From Geminocystis sp. NIES-3709 (GTDB lineage Bacteria; Cyanobacteriota; Cyanobacteriia; Cyanobacteriales; Cyanobacteriaceae), in NCBI RefSeq assembly GCF_001548115.1, contig NZ_AP014821.1:2235262-2299261 (forward strand): a stretch of DNA of 64,000 bases. Direction: 5' to 3'. Below the pieces are notes generated by a model. That model searched no databases. It was given only the letters and a program-made list of their open reading frames with translations, and was not told where the DNA came from. This document shows, piece by piece, positions 26,797 to 36,066 of this stretch. Made by a program: the position numbers and the translations under genes. Numbering within the stretch: position 1 is the first letter of the stretch; each line of letters begins with the position of its first letter.

Positions 26797-27546
26797 ATGA
26801 TTACCATTCGCCCATCAGCAGAAAGAGGAAGTGCTAATTTTGGTTGGTTAGATACGAAACATACTTTTTCTTTCGGTAGTTATTATGACCCCAAATATAC
26901 GGGTTTTGGCAATTTATTAGTTATTAATGAAGATATTATCTCTCCGGGGCAAGGTTTTGGGACTCATGGGCATCAAGATATGGAAATCGTCACTTATGTA
27001 ATAGCAGGGGAGTTAGCACATAAAGATAGTATCGGTAATGAGGAAACGATTCCTGAAGGAGAAGTGCAAAGAATGACAGCCGGTACTGGTATTAGACATA
27101 GTGAATATAATCATTCTAATCAAGATCTTGTCCATTTATTACAAATTTGGATTTTACCTGATACAAAAAATCTAACTCCTAGTTATGAGCAAAAATCTTT
27201 TTCTAGGGACGAAAAACAAGGAAAATTGTGTTTATTAGTTTCTGGTGATGGTAGAGAAAATTCTATTAAGATTCATCAAAATGTTGATTTATTTGCTTCG
27301 ATTCTGAATGTGGGAGAAAGTGTTACTCATTCTTTCGATAATGATGATTATGGTTGGATTCAAGTTATTAAAGGAGAAATTTCGATCGTCGAAAGTACGA
27401 GTACGCCTGATAAGAAGTTGCTCAGTGCGATCGAGAATACCTCATTAAGTGCCGGAGATGGAGCTAGTATTCAACAGGAAAAAGAGATAAAAATAATATC
27501 TTCTCAACCTGATACAGAATTTCTCTGGTTTCATTTTAAATCTTAA
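26797..27546 (+). CDS. Pirin family protein
   Basis: 249 residues, bicupin. The N-terminal cupin carries the pirin metal motif: FGTHGHQDMEIVTYVIAGEL with the His-x-His pair, Glu and further ligand in TAGTGIRHSEYNHS. The SFGSYYDPKYTGFGNLLVIN stretch is typical. The second half (VDLFASILNVGESVTHSFDN) is a weaker cupin. Pirins bind Fe(II) or other metals; some act as quercetinases, others as redox co-regulators, so the substrate is unknown. It is monocistronic with a probable start at the ATG after GAGGCAAAG. Confidence 0.93.
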   Translation: MITIRPSAERGSANFGWLDTKHTFSFGSYYDPKYTGFGNLLVINEDIISPGQGFGTHGHQDMEIVTYVIAGELAHKDSIGNEETIPEGEVQRMTAGTGIRHSEYNHSNQDLVHLLQIWILPDTKNLTPSYEQKSFSRDEKQGKLCLLVSGDGRENSIKIHQNVDLFASILNVGESVTHSFDNDDYGWIQVIKGEISIVESTSTPDKKLLSAIENTSLSAGDGASIQQEKEIKIISSQPDTEFLWFHFKS

Positions 27547-27762
27547 ATCTTTTGGATAGCAAAGTTGAGGAGATTTTTACCATCTAAAAATTTTCCTTGA
27601 AAATTGAGAACAAATCCCACCTTCTTCTAAAAATTGAATGAGATTAATTTGTGATCACGTCATTTAATTTGTTAAGACGACACTAATCTGTTACCGATGA
27701 CAAATATTTTGTTACTGTACTACTGTACATACAAACAATTATGGAATAACGGGTGTAGAGAA

Positions 27763-27847
27763 CGGAGAGGGTGGGATTTGAACCCACGGACTATTTCTAG
27801 TCACTCGATTTCAAGTCGAGCGCGATCGACCACTCTGCCACCTCTCC
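27763..27847 (-). tRNA. tRNA-Ser (anticodon UGA)
   Basis: 85 nt on the minus strand. Acceptor stem GGAGAGG pairs with CCTCTCC, discriminator G. The anticodon stem-loop is CTCGA-CTTGAAA-TCGAG, anticodon TGA, and there is a long class-II variable arm (GTGACTAGAAATAGTC region). The T-arm is GTGGGTTCAAATCCCAC. CCA is not encoded. It reads UCA and other UCN codons by wobble. Confidence 0.95.
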
Positions 27848-27965
27848 TAGCTATGAGTATTAAATATCATAACAAAAAATCGACGAAAAATCCATTTTTT
27901 TCTTACTTCAAAATCAATGATCTTGTTTATAGTTGAACACTTTTGTCGAAGTCTCGTAAATTAAC

Positions 27966-30900
27966 TTAATTGTTGTTACAAGCAAAAGAAACAAATGGCT
28001 TTAAACTTATATTAGGAAAAGACAAATTAACATTACTGGAATTATCTTCTTCCTCTAAATTTAGCCAAGGTGTAAGAATAATATTTTGATAGTTAAAATC
28101 GCTCGGTTGTGCTGGAAGTCCTCCTTTTCCGATAATATAAAATGAACCTGATAACTTGTTATCGATTAATTTACAAGGATTTTGATTAATTAATCCCTCA
28201 ATATCCACAAAGTTTGAATCTAAACTTATTAAACCAGAGGTAGGATCAATATTTGGGTTACGGATAATGACTTCTCCATCAACTCCCAATTGTGACGAAG
28301 CACTGATAATTAAAAATTCTCCTCCCAATATAACATTTGTCGTGATGTCAATGTTGCCTCCCTTTCCTTCAAAAGCATTAGCAGTAATCCCATTCAAAGG
28401 ATTAGAAGGATAGGAAATAATCAAAGGAGAATTGATCATAATGTTGCCGCCATCCCCTTCCCCTCCTCCTTGAGATGTTCCTGCTGTAGCTGTTATATTA
28501 CTACCATTGCGTAAAGTCAATAAATCTTGAATCTTAAGGCTTAAATTACCTCCATCACTACTTAAAGTTTGAGTGGTTATATCGGCATTATCAAGATTAA
28601 GACTGTTGACATTGATGCTTATATCTCCACCTTTACCATTACCTAAACTATTGACGGCGATCGAACCTTGTTTGCTAAGATTGATAAAAGGAGAATTAAT
28701 AATAATATTTCCACCATCCCCATTAGAGTTAGCCTGTGTATTAGCAAATAAACCACTACCAGAGATAAAGAGATTTTCTGCAACATTGAGAGTTATGTTA
28801 CCTGCTTTAAAATTACTTTCGGTTTCAGTATTGATGCGACTATCGTTAGTAAGAGTGATATTATCGGCATTAACTAAAATACTATCAGCATTTCCTTGTC
28901 CTAAAGTACTTGCCCTTAACTGGGATTGATTATCAAGATTAAGAGTTTGAGTATTAATCGCAATTCTTCCACCTAATCCGATACCTGTTTTTTCTACCGC
29001 AGTGGCTATTTGACTACCGTTATTGAGATGAATAGTATCATCAATAAATAGTTGCACAAAACCACCTTCTCCAATTCCTGCGGTACTAGCATTAATTTGA
29101 CTTTGATCGTCTAAAATTAAACTAGGAGCATTTATGATTATATTACCTCCTTTGCCGACACCACCCTCATCTAAGGCACTGGTTATTTCTGAATGATTAG
29201 TTAGTATTAAAGGAGTTTCCGTAGTAATATTAATAATTCCACCATTGCCACTACCTTTTGTTGAGGCATTAATGCTTCCAAAATCTTTCAAGATAAGTAG
29301 GGGAGTTTGAATAACAATACCATCACTATTTCCCTCAGCAAAAGGAAAAATACTACTATCGATATTACCAATATTTAGTCCCTTCGATCGACCACTTAGA
29401 ATAATACTTTCTGTTGCTTTAATCTTTATTTGTCCAGCATCGCCAGTTCCATCTGTACTACTGGCGATCGTTCCACCATCACTGATAATAAAATTGTGTG
29501 TGTTAATAATAATTCCACCACTACGGTAAATTTTACTTTTTTTTCCTTCAATGGGGCTAGAGATATTAGAAGGGAGAGTTATTCTTTTACCATCTACTTC
29601 AAAAATTTTTTCTCCCGTTAATAGTATGGTATCTGCTGTGACTTTAATTGCACCGGCATTTCCTTCCCCCAAAGTGTTAGCAGAAATATTACCTCCATTT
29701 TTCACAGTCAAAGTAGGGGTATTTATCTCAATGCCTTGACTATCACCTATGACAAATTCTCCTACAAGGCTATCGATAGAATTGGCAATATTCTTATTAT
29801 TGCCACCATCGAGAAAAATTTCTTGAGAAGCATTAATTTTGACTAATCCTGTATTCCCTTGGGTGATGGTGTTAATATCTTCGCCAAAAGTACTAGCGGT
29901 AATTCTTCCTCCATTGATAATATTAAGGAAAGTCGTATCAATATCAATGCCTTGACTATCACCTTTTGCACCACTTTCTAAGGTACTAAAAATACCACTT
30001 TGAAACTCAGAATTAGAAACATTCTCTCCTTCGATGGTTATTCCGTCATCGGCTTTGATAATTATTTTTCCTGCATCACCATTGCCAAAACTGCTACTGC
30101 TAATTGTGCCCAAATTTTGAATGGTTAATTTACCTGTTTCAATTTCAATACCTCGACTATCCCCGATCGAGTTAGATAGAATAAAACTATCAATGATACT
30201 GGGAGAGTTGTCTTCATTTTTACCTCGTAGAGTCAAACTATTATCGGCTTTTATTTTAATTAACCCCGTATTGCCAATGGTGGGATTTTCTGGATTATTC
30301 CCTATCACACTGGTACTAATTCTACTGCCATTCAAAACATTGAGGGAAGGAGTATTAATATTAATACCCTCACTATTTCCTTTTGCTCCATTTTCCACAG
30401 TACTAACAATAGCAGTGATGAGTTGATTGTTACTGGTATTTGCACCATCAAGGGTAATATCTTTTTGGGCGTTAATCAATATTTTTCCTGCATTTCCTTC
30501 TCCTGAAGTGCTAGTAATAATGTTAGCACCATCTTTAAGACTAAGGTTACTGGTATTTATCTCTACTCCTTTACTGTTGCCGACCGAGCCAAAACCAATT
30601 ACACTGTCAATTATGCTGGGTGCTGTTGTTTGAGAATTTTGTCCTTGTAGAGAAATATTACTGGTAGTATTAATTTTGATTAAACCTGCATTTCCCCGAG
30701 TCAACATTTGACGATTATCAGTAATAACACTAGAGCCAATTCTACCACCATTAATTAATCTCAAATTATTAGCATTAATCTCCACACCTTGACTATTACC
30801 TTTTCCCCCTGTCTCCATCGTACTTAAAATACTACTGCGAAAAGCATTACTATCTTTGGTATCTCCATTAATAATAAGGTTGTCGTTAACATTGATTTTG

Positions 30901-33900
30901 ATTAAACCTGCATCTCCTTTTCCATTACTACTGGTTATGATAGAACCACTATGACGTAGAATGAGATTATTCGTATCGATCGATATACCTTGACTATCCC
31001 CTATCACATTGCCATTGATAGTACTATCGATAAAGCTAGTAAAACCGCTTTTATTTTGCCCTTCAATAATCACTTTCTCAAGGGCATTGATTTTTACTAA
31101 TCCTGCATTGCCTTCTGTTAAAACATTTAGATTATCTCCACTAACACTTGTACTAATTCTTCCGCCATTGAGAAGATGAAGGGTTTTTGTGGTAATTTCA
31201 ATACCTTCACTATTACCTTTGCCACCATTTTCCACAGTACTGGCAATGTTACTAAAATAAACATCAGTGTTAGGATTAGTACCATCAAGATTAATACTAT
31301 TATGAGCAAGTATATTAATTTTTCCTGCGTTACCAAACCCTCCACTACCTGCATTAATTTGACTGCTATTGGCAAGACTGAGGTTTTCCGTTTCGATGTT
31401 AATACCTCCACTGTTTGCCCTAGCGTTATTAACTACGATGTTAGCGATAAGACTACCATTATCTAAATTAATGTCTCCCCTTGCCAAAACATCAATTTTT
31501 CCAGTGGTGCCTTCTCCTGAAGCAACTTTGTTGCTAATATTACCATTAGGAGATTTCAGTTGATTGATTTCGAGGATTTCCTCAATACCCACGGCAGTTA
31601 GAATACCGCTATTATTGTTCAAATTTAGATTATCAGTATTAATGGTTATGCCTTGATTATTACCTTGAGCATCAATGCCAATAATATTACTGATTAGGCT
31701 AAATTGATCCAGTGTAAGGTTATTACTATCAATATTAATGGATTCGATCGAGCCTTCTCCTCGTAAAGTGGTATTAATGCGAGAATTATTTGTCAATGAT
31801 ATTGAATCCGCTATTAGATTAATACCCCCAACATTTCCTTTACCCTGCACAGATAAAATTTGCTCGATCGTGCTATTGTTAAGATTAATATGCTCGATCG
31901 CTTTGAGATTAATATTGTCTAAACTTGAAGAAATATAGGAATTATTGGCGTTAATACCCCCTAGAATTGAACTGTTGTCAAGATTAATCTGATTACCCAC
32001 TAAATTCACTCTACCGCCTCGATTTCCCTGGACATTAATTCTCCCTTGATTAACTAGAGAAATATTTCCCAAACTAACGCCAGTCGGAAAAGTAACTGTT
32101 TTATTTGGATTAATTATTATAGTTGAGGCTTCTTTTACTCCCCCCAAAATAATATTGCTGTCAGAGGAATTGATACTAATACCATCAACAACCACATTCC
32201 CACCGATAAACCCTAGAGTTTTTCCCGCATTAACTCCTAAATTACCATTCTCCACTAAACCACCATTTAATTTGATAACATAGCTTCCCGACTCTAGTCC
32301 AAAATTTGTCCATGCCGTCACAGGAGAATTACCCCCCAAGCCGATAGGATTTTCGTCAATCAAAAAGCCTTCAGGAATGATAACATCTGGAGAAATCTCC
32401 GTCGTCTCATTACCAAAAATATTACCCTGACTATTTTTAGGACTATTGAAACTGCTAGTGATGCTAAGATAATAATTTCCAGACTCATTAACTTGATAAC
32501 GAGGTAAAGTTGATTGTCTATTATCCTGATTAATGTCATCATTAGCGATAATACCCTTTCCTTGACTATCAAATAAAAATAAACGAGTATCAAAATTTGT
32601 CGTGCCTTCTGTTGTGACATCAAAATTTGAACCTTCCGTCAAAAAGACTTGATAAGTATCAGTATCGCTTTCTTGGTTTAATGTGCCTTCAATAGTCAAA
32701 GGCGGAGGAGTTTCATTATTATTGACTGATTGAGAATTATCAGGTAAATCTCCAACTTCTGCATTTTCTGTGACTACATCATTTTGATTATCTAAGGCTT
32801 CATTTTTGAGAATAATATCCGCAGGATTGTTGTTGAATCTGAAACCTAAAGGCACATCCAACAAAACATTAGGAGGAGTATTGGGATTTTTAGTACTATA
32901 TTCAAAATTGTCAAAGACGATGGCTTCTGCTGTGGAGACAAAAAATGAGCCATTTAAGTCTAATCTGGCATTTTGATTAAAAAATAAACCATTAGGATTA
33001 ATTAAATATAAATCTGCATTCCCTTCAACTCCCAAAATTCCTCTAATTTCGGACAGATTTTTTCCTGTCACCCTTGCTAAAATATTTTGTACTCCCACAG
33101 GATTGGCAAAATATACTCCTTTGCCTCTTTCAATGTTAAATTCTTCAAAACTATGAAATAAGTTAATATCTCTTTTTGCTCCTCCTACCACTCGATCATT
33201 TTTTGTGTCTATAGTCTCTATTTGCGTGTTTTCTGAGCCTAAACTATTATCTGCTTTTAATCTTTCATTTTTTAAAGCTAAGATACTATTAAGCTGATTT
33301 TCTGGCGTTTTATCAATAACTTCTTGAGCAATTAAGAGAAGATTTTTTCCATCTTTAACAACTAAATTGGCTCGATTTTCAATTTTATTTTGAGCATTAG
33401 TAAAAATAACTTCAGGGGCAATATCTAATAAAGTGCTACCTTGAATATTTGTTGCACTAAATAAGCCATTTTTTCCTAACTTAATATCTCCAGTAGTGCC
33501 AATAAATGAACCATTTAAGTCTAAACTGGCATTGTTGCCAAAGATAAAACCATTGGGATTGAGTAAGAATAAGTTAGCATTGCCATTGACTCCCAATACT
33601 CCTAGAATCTGAGAAATATTATCACCAGTAACTCTGGTTAAAATATTATTAACTCCTTGAGGATTTGTAAAATAAACTCTTTGCCCATTATTAACGTTGA
33701 ATTCAAGGAAACTGTGAAAAAGATTTTTTCCTCGTAATGCACCACCTTCGATTAGTTGTTTTAGGGAGTTTAATTGTCTTACGGTAGAATTTTCATTACC
33801 TAAAGTGTTATCTGGAATAAGTTGTGCTAAAACATCATTGTTAAGAAAACTTAAGGAATAACAAAATAGAAGTGAAGGAAAGAAAATTTTGAGCAAGTTA

Positions 33901-33908
33901 TTTTTCAT
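27966..33908 (-). CDS. Large two-partner-secretion exoprotein (filamentous haemagglutinin N-terminal type) with duplicated TPS domain
   Basis: 1980 residues. A signal peptide (residues 1-29, ending NNDVLAQ) precedes a TPS/haemagglutination domain at 30-141: LFHSFLEFNVNNGQRVYFTN, LFLLNPNGFIFGNNASLDLN. A second, homologous TPS domain follows at about 218-330 (LFHSFEEFNIERGKGVYFAN, LYLINPNGLFFNQNARLDLN). Between ~400 and 500 lies a pre-peptidase-like beta domain (TIEGTLNQESDTDTYQVFLT). The rest is a beta-helix of Asn/Gly-rich repeats with recurring GNAGxIxIxA and GNSxGIEI units. The C-terminal region has PCKLIDNKLSGSFYIIGKGG, matching a motif I associate with cyanobacterial proteins of this class. 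Predicted to be exported to the surface through the divergent FhaC-type transporter at 34309. Confidence 0.92.
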   Translation of the reverse strand: MKNNLLKIFFPSLLFCYSLSFLNNDVLAQLIPDNTLGNENSTVRQLNSLKQLIEGGALRGKNLFHSFLEFNVNNGQRVYFTNPQGVNNILTRVTGDNISQILGVLGVNGNANLFLLNPNGFIFGNNASLDLNGSFIGTTGDIKLGKNGLFSATNIQGSTLLDIAPEVIFTNAQNKIENRANLVVKDGKNLLLIAQEVIDKTPENQLNSILALKNERLKADNSLGSENTQIETIDTKNDRVVGGAKRDINLFHSFEEFNIERGKGVYFANPVGVQNILARVTGKNLSEIRGILGVEGNADLYLINPNGLFFNQNARLDLNGSFFVSTAEAIVFDNFEYSTKNPNTPPNVLLDVPLGFRFNNNPADIILKNEALDNQNDVVTENAEVGDLPDNSQSVNNNETPPPLTIEGTLNQESDTDTYQVFLTEGSNFDVTTEGTTNFDTRLFLFDSQGKGIIANDDINQDNRQSTLPRYQVNESGNYYLSITSSFNSPKNSQGNIFGNETTEISPDVIIPEGFLIDENPIGLGGNSPVTAWTNFGLESGSYVIKLNGGLVENGNLGVNAGKTLGFIGGNVVVDGISINSSDSNIILGGVKEASTIIINPNKTVTFPTGVSLGNISLVNQGRINVQGNRGGRVNLVGNQINLDNSSILGGINANNSYISSSLDNINLKAIEHINLNNSTIEQILSVQGKGNVGGINLIADSISLTNNSRINTTLRGEGSIESINIDSNNLTLDQFSLISNIIGIDAQGNNQGITINTDNLNLNNNSGILTAVGIEEILEINQLKSPNGNISNKVASGEGTTGKIDVLARGDINLDNGSLIANIVVNNARANSGGINIETENLSLANSSQINAGSGGFGNAGKINILAHNSINLDGTNPNTDVYFSNIASTVENGGKGNSEGIEITTKTLHLLNGGRISTSVSGDNLNVLTEGNAGLVKINALEKVIIEGQNKSGFTSFIDSTINGNVIGDSQGISIDTNNLILRHSGSIITSSNGKGDAGLIKINVNDNLIINGDTKDSNAFRSSILSTMETGGKGNSQGVEINANNLRLINGGRIGSSVITDNRQMLTRGNAGLIKINTTSNISLQGQNSQTTAPSIIDSVIGFGSVGNSKGVEINTSNLSLKDGANIITSTSGEGNAGKILINAQKDITLDGANTSNNQLITAIVSTVENGAKGNSEGININTPSLNVLNGSRISTSVIGNNPENPTIGNTGLIKIKADNSLTLRGKNEDNSPSIIDSFILSNSIGDSRGIEIETGKLTIQNLGTISSSSFGNGDAGKIIIKADDGITIEGENVSNSEFQSGIFSTLESGAKGDSQGIDIDTTFLNIINGGRITASTFGEDINTITQGNTGLVKINASQEIFLDGGNNKNIANSIDSLVGEFVIGDSQGIEINTPTLTVKNGGNISANTLGEGNAGAIKVTADTILLTGEKIFEVDGKRITLPSNISSPIEGKKSKIYRSGGIIINTHNFIISDGGTIASSTDGTGDAGQIKIKATESIILSGRSKGLNIGNIDSSIFPFAEGNSDGIVIQTPLLILKDFGSINASTKGSGNGGIINITTETPLILTNHSEITSALDEGGVGKGGNIIINAPSLILDDQSQINASTAGIGEGGFVQLFIDDTIHLNNGSQIATAVEKTGIGLGGRIAINTQTLNLDNQSQLRASTLGQGNADSILVNADNITLTNDSRINTETESNFKAGNITLNVAENLFISGSGLFANTQANSNGDGGNIIINSPFINLSKQGSIAVNSLGNGKGGDISINVNSLNLDNADITTQTLSSDGGNLSLKIQDLLTLRNGSNITATAGTSQGGGEGDGGNIMINSPLIISYPSNPLNGITANAFEGKGGNIDITTNVILGGEFLIISASSQLGVDGEVIIRNPNIDPTSGLISLDSNFVDIEGLINQNPCKLIDNKLSGSFYIIGKGGLPAQPSDFNYQNIILTPWLNLEEEDNSSNVNLSFPNISLKPFVSFACNNN

Positions 33909-33983
33909 AAAACTTTTTTATTGCTAATTTATCATCTTAAAAACCTTTGCCTCTTTGGAGAAGTTATAAAAAATCATCGCTAT

Positions 33984-34072
33984 TCTACTTTGAGTATGAT
34001 AAATTATGTTTTAAAAAAGATGTTAGGTATTAGGTGAAATTAAAACTGTTAATTTATAACAATTGCATTTTT
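33984..34072. repeat. Intergenic repeat family R2, copy 2
   Basis: Runs from TCTACTTTGAGTATGATAAA to ACAATTGCATTTTTT, matching the repeat at 7142-7245 over ~90 bp, with fewer heptamers in the middle. It lies in the 400-bp divergent promoter region between the exoprotein and its transporter, so it may influence their expression. Confidence 0.75.
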
Positions 34073-34308
34073 TAAATTCTATAACTCTTATCTCAAGAGA
34101 GTTTTAAGTATTATTTATTCATAATTTATCATAACTACTGTCGAACAATCTCAATAATTTTACACTGCTAATTAAAAAATGCTCTATGTTGTTTTTTTTT
34201 TAAATTATTGCAATGTTACTCAACTCCTGATTTTTTTATTTTGATTTATTCCCTAGACTCTAATTGTAACTCCTAGAGATTGTATTAAACTTAATTAAAA
34301 TATCAACT

Positions 34309-36000
34309 ATGCAAAAATTAACTTTTTTTTTCATTTTAATTAGTCTCTTAAGTTATAGTAAAATCGTTGTGGCACAAGCTATACCGAGACTCAACCCGCC
34401 TCCTCTCAATCCACCGTCAGATATTCAACTTTTACCTCCCCTTGAGGAAATTTTACCCATACTTCCCTCGGAAAATACAATAACTTCTCCTCTAGAAAAT
34501 ATTGAAGGGAAAATCATCGTTAAGGAGTTTAAAGTTATTGGTAATACTGTTTTTAGTGAGGAAAAATTGAGGGAAATTTTAGATCCTTATATTAATACAT
34601 CGATCGAGTTTCGTCAACTGGTGGAGGCACAGGAAAAAATTACTCAATTATATATAGATAATGGTTATATTACTTCCGGGGCGTTTATTCCACAACAAAC
34701 AATTTCCCAAGAAAATACTATCGTTACTATTCAAGTTATTGAGGGCAAAGTAGAATCAATCGAAATCAATGGTTTGCGTCGTTTGCAAAAAGATTATGTC
34801 CGTAGTCGATTGATGATTGGGACACAATCTCCCTTAAATAAACAGAATTTACTACAATCTTTACAATTATTACAGATTAATCCTTTACTTTCGCAAATTT
34901 CTGCCGAATTGATTGAAGGTACTACTGTTGGTAATAATATTCTGCGAGTTAATGTTATGGAAGCTAATGCTTTTTTTGCGAAGACAAGTTATGACAATTA
35001 TCGTAACCCTAGTGTTGGCACTAATCGCATTTTAGGAGAGATAACTCATAATAATCTAATTGGATGGGGCGATCGATTTAATGTTACCTATTCTCATACT
35101 GACGGAAGCGATAGTTTAGATGATCTTAGTTATACTTTACCCGTAAATGCCTACAATGGTAAGGTAAGTTTTGCCTTTAGAAGTAGCGAATCGAAAGTTA
35201 TCTATCCCGAAATTTTTGAGCCTTTTGACTTAGAATCTAACTATGAAAAATATGAGTTAACCTATCGTCAACCTCTCTACGAAACCGCTAACCAAGAATT
35301 TGCTTTAGGCATCACCACCGACTGGCAAAATATTAATAACTACTTATTAGGTGAGTCTTTTCCTTTATCTCGTGGTGCTGACAGTGACGGTAAAACAAGA
35401 ATTTTTGCTATTCGTTTTTTTCAAGAGTATAACAGGCGTAGTTTAACTGATGTATTTTTAATTCGATCGCAGTTTAACCTTGGTATTTCAGCTTTTGGTT
35501 CAACTAACAATAATGACAAAATACCTGATGGTAATTTTTTCGCATGGAGGGGACAAAGTCAATATCTCAAATTGTTAACTCCTGATATTATGTGGTTAGT
35601 TAGGGGAGATTTACAATTAGCTAATAAAAGTTTACTACCAGTAGAACAATTTAGTCTAGGGGGAGTTTATACCGTTAGAGGTTACTCCCAAGATGCTTTG
35701 CTTGCCGATAATGGTTTTTTTGCTTCCTCTGAATTGCGTGGTAACATTTTACAAATTCCCCATTGGAAAACGACTCTACAAATATCACCTTTTTTCGATT
35801 TTGGTACAGTATGGAATAATGATGATATTTCTTTACAAAAAAATAGTCTTGCTAGTGTTGGCTTAGGTTTAAAGCTATTAGTTAGTGATGTCTTTTCTGC
35901 CAGAATTGACTATGGTATTCCTCTTATCAATTTAGAAGAAGATAACAATACTCTACAAGGAGACGGTGTTTATTTTTCTTTTGAATTGATACCCTTTTAA
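34309..36000 (+). CDS. ShlB/FhaC/HecB-type outer-membrane transporter (TpsB)
   Basis: 563 residues. A signal peptide (LTFFFILISLLSYSKIVVAQ) precedes a Pro-rich linker. Then come two POTRA domains (about 60-215): EGKIIVKEFKVIGNTVFSEE, QEKITQLYIDNGYITSGAFI and VEGKVESIEINGLRRLQKDY, rendered here as a family match. The C-terminal ~340 residues form the beta-barrel with the VRGY motif (SLGGVYTVRGYSQDALLADN), which enters the pore in FhaC-type proteins, and a final strand VYFSFELIPF ending in Phe as is common in outer-membrane barrels. It is the probable export channel for the adjacent 1980-residue exoprotein and is followed at 66 bp by a CHAT protease, likely in one operon. Confidence 0.93.
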   Translation: MQKLTFFFILISLLSYSKIVVAQAIPRLNPPPLNPPSDIQLLPPLEEILPILPSENTITSPLENIEGKIIVKEFKVIGNTVFSEEKLREILDPYINTSIEFRQLVEAQEKITQLYIDNGYITSGAFIPQQTISQENTIVTIQVIEGKVESIEINGLRRLQKDYVRSRLMIGTQSPLNKQNLLQSLQLLQINPLLSQISAELIEGTTVGNNILRVNVMEANAFFAKTSYDNYRNPSVGTNRILGEITHNNLIGWGDRFNVTYSHTDGSDSLDDLSYTLPVNAYNGKVSFAFRSSESKVIYPEIFEPFDLESNYEKYELTYRQPLYETANQEFALGITTDWQNINNYLLGESFPLSRGADSDGKTRIFAIRFFQEYNRRSLTDVFLIRSQFNLGISAFGSTNNNDKIPDGNFFAWRGQSQYLKLLTPDIMWLVRGDLQLANKSLLPVEQFSLGGVYTVRGYSQDALLADNGFFASSELRGNILQIPHWKTTLQISPFFDFGTVWNNDDISLQKNSLASVGLGLKLLVSDVFSARIDYGIPLINLEEDNNTLQGDGVYFSFELIPF

Positions 36001-36066
36001 TCATTAGAAATAAGATGTTATCTTTTTTTACCATTACTCATTATTTATAATAATAAAATTAAAATT

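Noticed and set aside
28573-28929. Open frame on the plus strand opposite the large exoprotein (118 residues)
   Set aside because: It and several others between 28 and 32 kb are complements of the repetitive exoprotein codons and have no motif or ribosome-binding site.
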